NCBI GenBank assembly: GCA_032718475.1
Contig: JAUCBJ010001703.1
Coordinates: 1-31,667, forward strand
Length of the DNA stretch: 31,667 nucleotides
Direction of reading: 5' to 3'
Source: Nemertoderma westbladi
Taxonomy: Eukaryota; Xenacoelomorpha; Nemertodermatida; Nemertodermatidae
Under the pieces are notes generated by a model. That model made no database searches. It was not told the DNA's origin and saw only the letters and a program-made list of their open reading frames with translations. Both the position numbers and the translations under genes were made by a program. Below are positions 9,681 to 19,208 of the stretch, in pieces; the stretch's first letter is position 1; every line of letters starts with the position of its first letter.

Positions 9681-11663
9681 CAGTCGGGGTCTCAAAGTGC
9701 ATCTGTTCTTTGAGATTTTCTCAAAGAACTAAAAGTGTCTCAAATTTCTAAAAGTGGTCCAAGAAAATGACAAAGTGTCCTCAAAGATTTCAAAGTAGTA
9801 CTGTCAGTCATTTCATACAGTCCTGCCTGTAGCTGGCTATAGTATGGGGTATATTGACTTTGACTATAGGGTAAAATATAAGTAATAAAAACCGCTATGA
9901 AACAATAAAAATGCCTCCAAAAAATACTGCAGTAATAAATATTTGTTACTGAAAGTAAGAATTAAACTTACTGCAGTAATAAAAAATTGTCTTTTTCTGC
10001 AGTAACAAATAATTTGTTACTGCAGTATAAATTTTTATTCAATTATTTATTAATTTATTAATATTGATTATTGCAGTAATAAATATTTGTTACTGCAGTT
10101 ATATATATTTGTTACTGCAGTAATAAATATTTGTTACTGCAGTAATTGTTATATGTTACTGCAGTAACTAATATTTAATACAGCAGTATTTTTTGTAGGT
10201 ATTTTTATTGTTTCATAGAGGATTTTATCAATTTATATTTTGAATCTTTAGAGACGCCATAATTGCGGGCTATCGGAATGTGTTGGTGTTTGTGTCATAG
10301 ACAGTTTGTCTGTTGCCCTATCTATATTAATGTATAGTGCTAAAACTGTACTGTTTTAATTTGTTTAGCCCACGTGAACGCCGAATACCTTTACCAATGC
10401 ATTTCAATGGTCAACCAGCCATACTTTGCCGCACTGTAAATTGTGTTATACAAAGTAAAGAATAACGATAGAGGCAGGAATAAAGATAAATGATTCAAGC
10501 GCACTAATTGGCTGTTCCCATAGATGTTTTAGGCATTGTTGGTGCGCAATGCATATGGTCAGAGCGTCCGCCCAGTCTGCCAAAATCTATTATGTAATCA
10601 AATGGTACCACAATCCAAGCAAAGCATGTGACAGTTCTTTCCGACTTTGCACCTGTTTGTTTGAAGGTCGCCGTCCGTGGGTCGCTGCTCACTAGCTGTG
10701 ATTGATAGTTTAAACTGGGTGCCGCTTTGTCAGAAGGCGGTACACATCAATTGAATATGAGGCAAACATTTAAAATACGCTCAAATATAAACGCCAGCGG
10801 CAGGGGATATTTTAATATCTCTATTAAGCTAAAACAACACAAGATTGTAGCCGTTCTATCGTACTTGAAAGTCGAAAGCCTTTCTTAGTTTTTAAGAAGG
10901 AATTCTCGCGCTCTCGTCAACATAGTTATCATATTAATTAAACAGTTAAGGTAGTACGGTTTGACCTGAGGTGACTAATGAAATGAATAACAAAAGTTAT
11001 TACAAGCTTTCTCCCAACAGGGCTTCTTTAAGTCATTATAATGAAACTGCGTATACACAGAGAGAGATACTACAGTGCAGGTTCTCTTATATTAATTGTT
11101 AACCTGATATTGTATTATGTTATTAAAATAATCAATCTTGTCAAGCATTAATCTTGTTTCAGTAATTATGTTTAATGTATTATTTGAATGAATGTTTTTT
11201 AGAAAGACTTTAGGGTGTCGTAAATTCAATTTGTACTTGCGACCGAAAACCCATCCCTTAATGACCTCAGGAACCTCAATTTGATAAATTAATGGGAATA
11301 TAGCTTCTATGCAACAACTGGCCAGCACACAAGTATCACTTTGTTGCCCGGATGCCCGCATAATATTGTTCCCCGAGAATGCCTCTGCCTCTCAGTTAAC
11401 TTACTACGAGCTGTCAATCAGGAACTCCTCGGAGTTTATTTTCTCAAAGAATTAAAAGTGCGCAAACTACCTCAAAGTGACATTTCTCAAAGAATTCAAA
11501 GAATTCAAAGTGCCTAAAAGCAGGAAATCACTTTGAGATTCCCAACTAAAAGTGTCTACAAGAATTCAAAGCGGCCGTTGGGAGTAATGTAATGACTTTT
11601 AGACACTTTTAGAAAAACTTTGAGAAAAACTCAAAGAACAGATGCACTTTGAGACCCCGACTG
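9681..11663. mobile_element. Non-autonomous DNA transposon with inverted termini, TA target duplication
   Basis: Ends begin CAGTCGGGGTCTCAAAGTGC on both strands; the arms match for about 46 bases with one difference. Subterminal regions repeat CTCAAAGAATTCAAAG-like and CTAAAAGTG words on both sides. It is flanked by TA (9679-9680 and 11664-11665). Removing it plus one TA restores one continuous LINE reading frame, so boundaries are secure. The CAGT start and TA duplication suggest the IS630/Tc1/mariner/pogo group, but no transposase with a DDE/D motif is visible. Two minus-strand frames inside (10504-10692, 62 aa; 11092-11361, 89 aa) match nothing I know. A MITE lies inside at 9898-10215. Confidence 0.88.
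9898..10215. mobile_element. MITE with 43-bp inverted ends, nested inside the TA element
   Basis: Both ends start TGAAACAATAAAAATRCC; about 39 of the first 43 bases match in inverted orientation. TA flanks both ends (9896-9897 and 10216-10217). The inside is an AT-rich array of TTACTGCAGTAATAAATATT-like words, themselves palindromic around CTGCAG, at least seven times between 9926 and 10190. No coding capacity. Confidence 0.85.
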
Positions 11664-14600
11664 TATTGTATACTATTTTTCCAGGTACTGTGGCGGTCGT
11701 TTAAAATTTACCTTATTTCAGGGATAGATATTATGATAATATTATCATTAACAGGGAATGGTTTACTTTACAGGGCAGGTGACGTACATAAAAACCCAGG
11801 TCCACGACAGAAAGTAACAAGCACTAAAAATAATACACCCAGCAGCTTATCTGAAATTCGTAGTTACCTAATAAATAATCCAAATGAATTAAAATTTATT
11901 CATATTAATATCAGAAGCCTACAAAAACATTACACTAATATAAGAGATATATTTGCAGGGATTGATAATAATAATACAATAATAGGTATCTCTGAGACAT
12001 GGCTCAAACCTAGAATCTCTAATCGATCGATCAAGCTACCCGGATTTAGTGTATATAGATGCGATCGTAAAAGAAAACGTGGTGGGGGTGTCGCTATATA
12101 TATACCAGATTCCCTTGAGCAGAAAATTAGACCAGACATAAAATCAAATACAAATAAAAAAAAATCATACGAATCAGTTTGGGTTGAGGTGCAGAACCAA
12201 TTTATGGTGGGGATAGCTTATAACCCTTCTGTGCATCAAGCTACAACATTTCTGAATAATTTTAATACTGAAATTGAGAATGCAACCAATAGCTCAGCTT
12301 CCAAAGTTCTAATAATGGGAGATTTTAATATAAATGTTACTAATACGGAAAGCAATATTACCAAGGAATTGTGTGACGTAGTATCGCTCTATGACCTAAA
12401 GTTTTCCGATACAACTAAACCTACACGGTACAGTAAACAAAAATTTTCTCTTTTAGACGTATTCATTTCATCTTTCTCAAATAATATAATGGAGCATCAC
12501 ACATTTCCATGTGATGTATCGGATCACGAATTTATAGCGATTAAATTAAAATCAAGTCTTGTAAGGTCATCCGAAATGAACAGGCCTATATGGCGAGAAT
12601 TCAGAGATTTTGATAAATTTGATGAAAAGGGCTTTTTAATTGACATAAATAATATAAACTGGTCATTTCTCTATTCGGATCAAACCACTGATATTAAATA
12701 TGATTGCTTTGAAGATAATCTTGAAAGTGTACTTAATAAACATGCACCATTAAAAAAGAAATTATATAAACCTGTAAGTAACTCGCAGCAAAATAAGCAT
12801 CTACCACCATGGTGGGATAAAGAATTGCAAAAACTATTCGATGAGAAGCAGATGAACCTCCGTAAATGGCGTAACTCAAAGAAACTTAATGATCACAAAA
12901 TATTTAAAAATAGTAGAAATGCTTTTAATGCCTTAAACAGTAAAAATAAAAACAAATACGTTCAAAGTCAATTCAGGGAAGCAGCCTCACCAAGTGACAA
13001 ATGGAAGATAATAAACAATCTCCTTAATAAAAGTAGTAAGAACAGCACAATAAAGCAATTAACCAACTCAAACTGTGTACTTGTAAATACAAGCAAAGGG
13101 ATCGCGGAAATTCTAAATAATACATACATTGCTATGGGAAAATTCACTGGACTAACATGTACGATCCGAAATTCAGGTCTAATTTCAACTAATAATAAAA
13201 CTAATTTAAATTGTCAATTCGGATTCGTTAACGTGGATGAAATTACAGTAGATAACATATTTTCTAAAATAAATACAAATAAATCACCAGGCCCTTCAAA
13301 ATTACCTCCCAAAATTATAAAATTGTTGGGGCCCAAAATAATATTTCAATTTACATATTTAATAAATGAATGCATCACAAGATCAATATTTCCAAAACGC
13401 TTAAAATACGCTGATGTTACTCCTTTATTCAAAAATGGTGATAGGAGTGATCCAGTGAATTACAGACCAATTTCGGTAACGTCGACCTTAGAAAAAGTAT
13501 TCGAAAAAGTATTATACAACCAGATAAGTGATTACCTAAATAAAAATAATTTGATAAACAAAACGCAATTTGGTTTTCGTAGGGGTTTTTCAACACGGGA
13601 CGCAATAATTTATGCCACTGAAACTTGGAGGTACAGCCTAAACCAAAATAAACACGTAGCCGTAGGTGCACTAGACCTAAGTAAAGCATTTAATTCTCTA
13701 GACCATTCAATTCTTTTAGGTAAGCTAGTAGAATTAGGATTTCATGGCACTTCAATTAATATGATTAATAGTTTTCTCTATCCACGATATCAACGCACTA
13801 AAGCAAATGGTGTTTTCTCCACTTGGCAGCTCGTACCTAGAGGAATTCCACAGGGGACCATTCTAGGGCCAATATTGTTTGTAATTTATGTCAATTCCAT
13901 AGCAAATATACCGGATATACACTTGATACAGTACGCAGATGATACACTTATATACTGTACAAATAAGGATCCTCTAAAAGCATCACAAACCTTAGAAAAA
14001 CACATACTCGCACTTGAAGAAATATTTTCAGACCTAAAACTAAAATTGAACAATAAAAAAACCGAATTCATGCTTATAAGCCCGCATTCTAGAACACCTG
14101 ATATAGAGGAGATTGTCTTAAAAATTAATCCGAATACGATAATTAACCAATCCAAATCAATTAAATATTTAGGTATACTAATAGACAACAGAATGGAATG
14201 GAGGGAACACATCAACGATATAAAACATAAAATGACACAAGCAATCTCCGGACTACGACAGATAAAAGGACAGTTACCACTCAAATCTAAACTTAATATA
14301 TACAAGGCGACAGTCCTACCATATCATAACTATTGCTGCGAGGTCCTAATTTCAATACAAAACAGTTACGGTGCAAAGGGAATACTTTACGGGTTAGAAA
14401 AAATACAAAATTACGGCTTAAGGGTAGTGTATAGCAAGAAAAACAAGGACATGACAGGAACCGAATTACGAACCAAAGCAAAACTTCCTACACTGACAGC
14501 TCTACGAGAATACTTTGTATTAAAATTTTACTACAAATATATATTTAATCTAAGTACACCATTTAAGAAACTACAACTACCATTTCTTAATAGTATAAGA

Positions 14601-14810
14601 ACAAACGCATACTTAATAAATCCCAGAACACATAATATTAAAATACCTACTACTAGGAACAACTACGGATTTAAAAGTTTAACTGTCAGTGCTACAAAAA
14701 TCTGGAACGCATCTCTTATTACTCTAAAACAAATACGAAAACTAAAAACATACATGGATAGCATTAAAAATCATTATTATACAATATATGACCGTGACTC
14801 CATAACATAG
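11649..14810 (+). CDS. LINE endonuclease-reverse transcriptase (EN-RT)
   Basis: The enzyme nicks the target DNA and copies the element RNA into it (target-primed reverse transcription). The first five codons belong to the inserted element; LINE sequence starts at 11664. Residues 8-40 are hydrophobic. A 2A-like GDVHKNPGP follows at residues 44-52. The endonuclease domain (about 78-300) shows HINIRSLQKH, SETWLKP, MGDFNINV and VSDHEF. The RT domain (about 560-830) shows the PLFKNGDRSDPVNYRPIS block, LDLSKAFNSLDH, RGIPQGTILGP and the catalytic YADD (13932-13943). A C-terminal region with PYHNYCCEV is typical of the CR1/Jockey side of the LINE tree. The frame is intact to TAG at 14810, so this is a recent copy, disabled only by the DNA element splitting its N-terminal part. 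Confidence 0.95.
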   Translation: MRPRLYCILFFQVLWRSFKIYLISGIDIMIILSLTGNGLLYRAGDVHKNPGPRQKVTSTKNNTPSSLSEIRSYLINNPNELKFIHINIRSLQKHYTNIRDIFAGIDNNNTIIGISETWLKPRISNRSIKLPGFSVYRCDRKRKRGGGVAIYIPDSLEQKIRPDIKSNTNKKKSYESVWVEVQNQFMVGIAYNPSVHQATTFLNNFNTEIENATNSSASKVLIMGDFNINVTNTESNITKELCDVVSLYDLKFSDTTKPTRYSKQKFSLLDVFISSFSNNIMEHHTFPCDVSDHEFIAIKLKSSLVRSSEMNRPIWREFRDFDKFDEKGFLIDINNINWSFLYSDQTTDIKYDCFEDNLESVLNKHAPLKKKLYKPVSNSQQNKHLPPWWDKELQKLFDEKQMNLRKWRNSKKLNDHKIFKNSRNAFNALNSKNKNKYVQSQFREAASPSDKWKIINNLLNKSSKNSTIKQLTNSNCVLVNTSKGIAEILNNTYIAMGKFTGLTCTIRNSGLISTNNKTNLNCQFGFVNVDEITVDNIFSKINTNKSPGPSKLPPKIIKLLGPKIIFQFTYLINECITRSIFPKRLKYADVTPLFKNGDRSDPVNYRPISVTSTLEKVFEKVLYNQISDYLNKNNLINKTQFGFRRGFSTRDAIIYATETWRYSLNQNKHVAVGALDLSKAFNSLDHSILLGKLVELGFHGTSINMINSFLYPRYQRTKANGVFSTWQLVPRGIPQGTILGPILFVIYVNSIANIPDIHLIQYADDTLIYCTNKDPLKASQTLEKHILALEEIFSDLKLKLNNKKTEFMLISPHSRTPDIEEIVLKINPNTIINQSKSIKYLGILIDNRMEWREHINDIKHKMTQAISGLRQIKGQLPLKSKLNIYKATVLPYHNYCCEVLISIQNSYGAKGILYGLEKIQNYGLRVVYSKKNKDMTGTELRTKAKLPTLTALREYFVLKFYYKYIFNLSTPFKKLQLPFLNSIRTNAYLINPRTHNIKIPTTRNNYGFKSLTVSATKIWNASLITLKQIRKLKTYMDSIKNHYYTIYDRDSIT
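11778..11804 (+). other. 2A-like ribosome-skipping motif GDVHKNPGP
   Basis: Matches the core (D-V/I-E-x-N-P-G-P) of viral 2A peptides except H for E. It lies between a hydrophobic segment and the endonuclease. Skipping at the Gly-Pro bond would release a roughly 218-residue N-terminal product and a roughly 1,002-residue EN-RT. 2A-like sequences at this place are known from several non-LTR retrotransposons. Activity of this variant is unproven. Confidence 0.75.
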
Positions 14811-15150
14811 CAACAAGTAACTTATACAACTTAGAATATACTGTGATAAAGTAAATAATTAATGTGTGTACGTATGTGTGGGTGGTGTAGTATGTGTGAA
14901 ATAATGGTGTTTGTAATTGTAAGTATGGGGTGTGTGTGTCTACGCGCCAATGTATTGGGTATGTATGTATAACATCAATATGACACCGTGGATACACAGT
15001 AATGTAATTAGTGTAGGTCAAGGATTTGTCTGCCATACATGACGCTTATTCCCATAAATTATCAGCCGGGGCCACCCTCCATACTGCCTTCAATTATTTT
15101 ATATATTTGAAGTTTTGGGAATAAAAGAATTTATTATTATTATTATTATT
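14811..15150 (+). other. LINE 3' UTR and (TTA)n tail
   Basis: GT-rich 3' UTR without open frames. It ends with GGGAATAAAAGAA followed by TTATTATT repeats (about 15131-15153, merging into the ATTGTTTT target duplication). A microsatellite rather than poly(A) tail fits the CR1/L2-like LINEs. Confidence 0.8.
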
Positions 15151-15158
15151 ATTGTTTT

Positions 15159-15770
15159 CCGGAGCAGTCTGGGTCTTCTGATGAAGAATACGAAGACGAA
15201 GACATATACTCAGATGGAGACGAACAACCATCGATTGCGCTTCTGACACCTGACCAACTAAAAGGATTCAGCGTAATTCCTATTAAGATTACTGGCACCA
15301 AAGGGAGCAAAAGGATCTACGCTATTCTAGATTCAGCCTCATCTCACAGCTATGTGGACGAGAAGGTAGCTGACGTCGTGACGGATCTCCGACAAGGAAA
15401 GAATGTCAAATACACTGTAAGTAGTATGCATGGACAACGTGCAAAACCAGTGACACGAGTTAAGTTAAACTTAGACACTCTTCTTCCGAAATCGCAACAC
15501 AGCGAAAAGCTACCTTTTAAGGATTTGACTTTTGCAGCCACAAAGGACTTTAGTAATCTACTGGGTCCAGTGCCAGAACAATCCTTAGAGGACCGTAAGT
15601 ATTTCAGACACCTTGGTGTACCTGAATGTCCTGTTAATTATCGGTCGGTAGCAATGCTGATCGGGACAGATCAATTCAACTTACATCAAGTGTGGGAAAC
15701 CAGACCATCGGTAGTCGTAGCAGGAAATGCATACGCCTGCAGAACTCCGATAGGTTGGTATACTTGAGCG
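15159..15770 (+). pseudogene. pro: BEL/Pao aspartic protease region (DUF1758-like)
   Basis: Continues the Gag frame after the LINE. An acidic linker (SDEEYEDED) leads to LTPDQLKGFSVIPIKI and the active-site-like LDSASSHSYV (about 15327-15356), where BEL proteases normally carry D-S/T-G. Further on, LIGTDQ (about 15659-15676) fits the second conserved block. The frame has no stop until TGA at 15768-15770, just after GWYT, and continues in the same phase, so this is one nonsense change. Processing role inferred from family; the Gly to Ala change next to the catalytic Asp would probably weaken activity. Confidence 0.85.
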
Positions 15771-17300
15771 CCTGTGCGCACACTAGATCTAAGTGATGAG
15801 GAAGACGATGTACAAAGTACATGTAGTTTATTAACTACAACTTCGACTCATTCCTTTTCACACGACAAGGACTATACTACACTACGCTCGACAAAACACA
15901 ACAACGTTACAAGTACGACGTGTGTAGCGAGTACGATAAGTCACAAAGAGCAGCCAATCCACCAGGTTAGTGTAAAGATTGAGAAGGAGCGGAGTCAAGC
16001 AGAGGTTCCATCAACGATAGATGATAACACCGGAAGGCTTGTGAGTCTACCTCAACCAATAACTTTAACAACGCCCGTCGATGATGACGCGTTAAGAAAT
16101 CATCAAGTGGAACAAGCTGCACTGGACAAAGAATTAACAGAGAAAACCATCAGGTGGTTGGAACAAGACACAGCCGAACCTGGTAGTTACGAACCATGTA
16201 TGTCGGAACAAGAGAAACAATCTTTGAAGATCATGGAAGATACTATCCGCCAGACGAAAGACGGACATTATGAGGTAGGGATGCTATGGCGTAACCAACG
16301 TCCTAAACTTACAAATAATTATCCGCTAGCTTTAAGACGTTTACACTCAATACGACAACGTTTATTAAAGGACGAGAAAGCCCATCTGCAGTATAATACT
16401 CAGATGGAGACGTATTTGACAAAAGGGTACGCTATCAGAATGACTAACCCAGAGATTGTGACAGACCAGACATACTACTTGCCACATCACTACGTGAGAC
16501 ACCCCGATAAACCAGACAAAGTACGTGTAGTTAATGACTGCGCGGCTCTGTTTGAGGGAATGTCCCTCAATAGTGAGTTGATGGATGGACCAAACATGAA
16601 TAATTATCTCATGGGGGTGATTATGCGCTTCCGTCAGCGCCAAGTAGCATTTACTTATGACGTAGAAGCGATGTTTCACCAAGTGCGAGCGTTAGAGCGA
16701 GACAGAGACAGTTTGAGGTTCCTCTGGTACCCGGATGGAGACTTAAGTCAACCACCGGCGACTTACCAAATGCAAGTTCGCGTTTTCGGTGCCAGGGACA
16801 GCCCAAACTGCACTATGTACGCCCTAAAGCAAACCGCTAGGGATCAGAAACATAAATATGACCCAGAGGTAATCCAAATCGTAGAGCGAGACTTTTATGT
16901 GGACGATGGATTACAAAGTTGTGACACAGTAGAACGTGCTATCACAGTAGCACATCAATTACGGGACTGTTTAGCTGGCGGAGGTTTTAACCTCACCAAG
17001 TTTGCCTCAAACAGTGCCGAATTAGTAAATTCATTCGAAACGACTGAACGTGGGGGTGGTGACATTGACTTAGAGTTTGAACCACTACCGACGACCAAGG
17101 TGTTGGGACTATTTTGGGACCCGAACACAGACAACTTTCGAGTGAAAGTAAAACTGGACGCTGAAGGGGATTCTCTGACAAAGAGGTCTTGCTTGTCGAA
17201 ACTAAGCAGACTGTTCAATCCATTAGGTTTCATCAGCCCAATAATATTCTTGCTTGCAAGAATATATATGCGCAGTATTTGGAAAGATGGACTGACATAG
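15771..17300 (+). pseudogene. pol: BEL/Pao reverse transcriptase
   Basis: Same phase as the protease. After an acidic/Thr-Ser-rich linker, the RT region runs from about residue 140 of the 508-codon segment: MLWRNQRPKLTNNYPLALRR, then RVVNDCAA, YDVEAMFHQV (first catalytic Asp), the VRVFGARDSPNC block and FYVDDGLQS (16893-16907, catalytic DD). LGLFWDPNTDNF and LSRLFNPLGFISPI are typical of the BEL RT connection. The frame is closed by TAG at 17298, and the homology continues in the same phase, so this is a single nonsense change. A copy of the dispersed motif lies in frame at 16032 (GRLVSLP). Confidence 0.92.
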
Positions 17301-19208
17301 GACGAACCGATCTCATCCGAACAAGTGGACTTATGGAAGACTTGGGAGGCGCAATTATCTTCGCTAGAGGATTATTCCATACCCCGGGTGTACTTTCCAT
17401 TACAGACGACATTTCCTGACAACTTAGAATTACATTGTTTTTCCGACGCCAGTGACAACGGCTTTGGAGTGACAGCGTATTTGCGCAGACAAGTAGACTC
17501 AGATGAGTTTGATGTATCGCTCATTACTTCTAAGGCTAAAACAATGCCTACTAAGTATATGACGACACCACGCGCTGAGCTACAAGCCGCAACTCTGTCA
17601 ACAACAATTGTAAACCTCATACAGACTGAACTACAGTCAGGTTTACAGATATTTTATTGGACTGACGCGACGTTAGTTTTATTTTATATAAACAACGACA
17701 CACTTGAATTCAAGACATTCGTAGCTAACCGTCGCGCAGAAATTCTAGACCGTTCAATAAAGGAAGATTGGCGACATTGTCCCGGACCACAAAATCCAGC
17801 TGATATTGCGTCGCGAGGAATGATGCCTGAGGAATTCTGTAAACCGGGAAACAAGGAATTTTGGCAACACGGACCACAATTCTTACAAAGAGCAACACAA
17901 CATTGGCCGCCACTATACGATAACAAGTCTAACACTATTCCTAAGGACGCCGAAATTAAAAAACCAAAGAAAGGTAAAGCAAAGAAAAAGACAACGGCGA
18001 AACTTAAAAAGAAACCAAAGGCGAAATGGAAGAATATAACTCACAAAGTTAGGGCAGGAAGACTTGCGAGCCTTTCTCAACCAGATGTATCGCCAGACGG
18101 TCAACCAGACATGTTACTAAACGTATCGCCAGACGGTCAACTAGACACGTTACCAGATGCTAAACCAGACACGTTACCAGACGGGCAACTGGACATTTTG
18201 CCAGACATGTCACTAGACGTTTCGCCGGATGTTCCGCGAAACATTTTACCAGACATTTCACAAGATGTTCTACCAGACATTAGTAATGTAGTGACACATA
18301 GTAAAGCCGCAGTTTCCCTATTGGAGCGGCCTTCTATTGACAAACTACCAAATTTGACACCCTTGAGTAACCATAAGTACAGTGAAACCTCATGTATTAC
18401 AAATGTGGGTAGTACCTACGCAAATGTAAATACAGGTGTTACTTTACGCTCAAGAGACATACCAAACTTACAACCTACGGTGAGACCTGGGATAAATATC
18501 GGCAGAAAAATAAGTTTACCGAAACCCAGTGATCCCATAGAGTTAAAACCACCATTAGGGATCGACACACAAAGTATTGACTTACCTGATGACGTCATAA
18601 ATACTTACGTCGACCGCATTGTAAACCTGACAGATACTTGGACCAACGCGTGCCGAAAATTAGCGTGGATTGTACGTTTTGTACAATACGTTAAAGGCAA
18701 ACGCGACTTTACACGTCGACTTACATTGACTGAGATTGACAGATGTGAAATTAAATTAATTCGCCATTATCAATTGCGATATTTCGCACGCGAATTCACA
18801 TCTATAAGTCAAGGTCAACCAATCAAGTCGTCACCAATATTGAGTTGGAGTCCGATAATTTATAATGGCTTAATTTGTCATAAATCTCGGCTTCAAAACA
18901 TTGACTTTAATACTGATTTTAGGTACCCAATAATAATACCACAACATCACGAATTACAACGTGCAATGATACTGGACGCACATTTACATCTGAAACACGC
19001 TGGAAGACACCACTGTCTTTCCTACTTACGTACAAGATTTGTATTAATTAGACCCAGTAAAGCGTTAAGTTCAGTGACGCGCATGTGTATTATTTGTAAA
19101 AAGGTACATTCTAGAATAAGTACCCAAGAAATGAGTGAACTCCCACAAGCACGACTACAGGCATTCAGAGACAGAGGCATTCAGAGGCTTCACAGAGACT
19201 GGAATTGA
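17301..19208 (+). pseudogene. pol: BEL/Pao RNase H, unusual basic/repetitive linker and integrase HHCC zinc motif
   Basis: In phase with the RT. RNase H spans about 17430-17830 (CFSDASDNGFG, PRAELQAA, YWTDATLVL, PADIASRG). Next comes an insertion not usual for the family: a Lys-rich stretch (about 17955-18045, KKPKKGKAKKK and similar) and then a Pro-Asp-rich repeat of PDGQxDxLPD-like units (18082-18290). Conserved BEL sequence resumes near 18590. The integrase zinc domain HLHLKHAG...CIICKK lies at about 18980-19110. The frame runs into a 16-bp tandem duplication near 19160 and ends at 19208, while integrase continues in the next frame. A dispersed-motif copy lies in frame at 18057 (GRLASLS). 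Confidence 0.9.

Larger units (their letters stand above)
9078..15150 (+). mobile_element. Non-LTR retrotransposon (CR1/Jockey-like LINE) inserted in the BEL element
   Basis: Encodes an AP-type endonuclease and RT and ends in a (TTA)n tail. Both ends carry ATTGTTTT (9070-9077 and 15151-15158), an 8-bp target-site duplication. Removing the element plus one copy of the duplication puts the BEL gag frame (ending at 9077) in phase with the BEL protease frame (from 15159), which supports both boundaries. The LINE frame shows no internal stop apart from the 1,983-bp element inserted in it, so it is younger than the BEL copy. Its 5' end may be full length: the first in-frame ATG is at 9163, after about 85 bases. 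Confidence 0.93.

Noticed and set aside
9925-10190. CRISPR-like array from regularly repeated CTGCAG words
   Set aside because: Repeats are palindromic AT words with no unique spacers, inside a MITE of an animal genome.
10504-10692. 62-codon minus frame in the TA element as a transposase remnant
   Set aside because: No DDE/D pattern or helix-turn-helix; unassigned.
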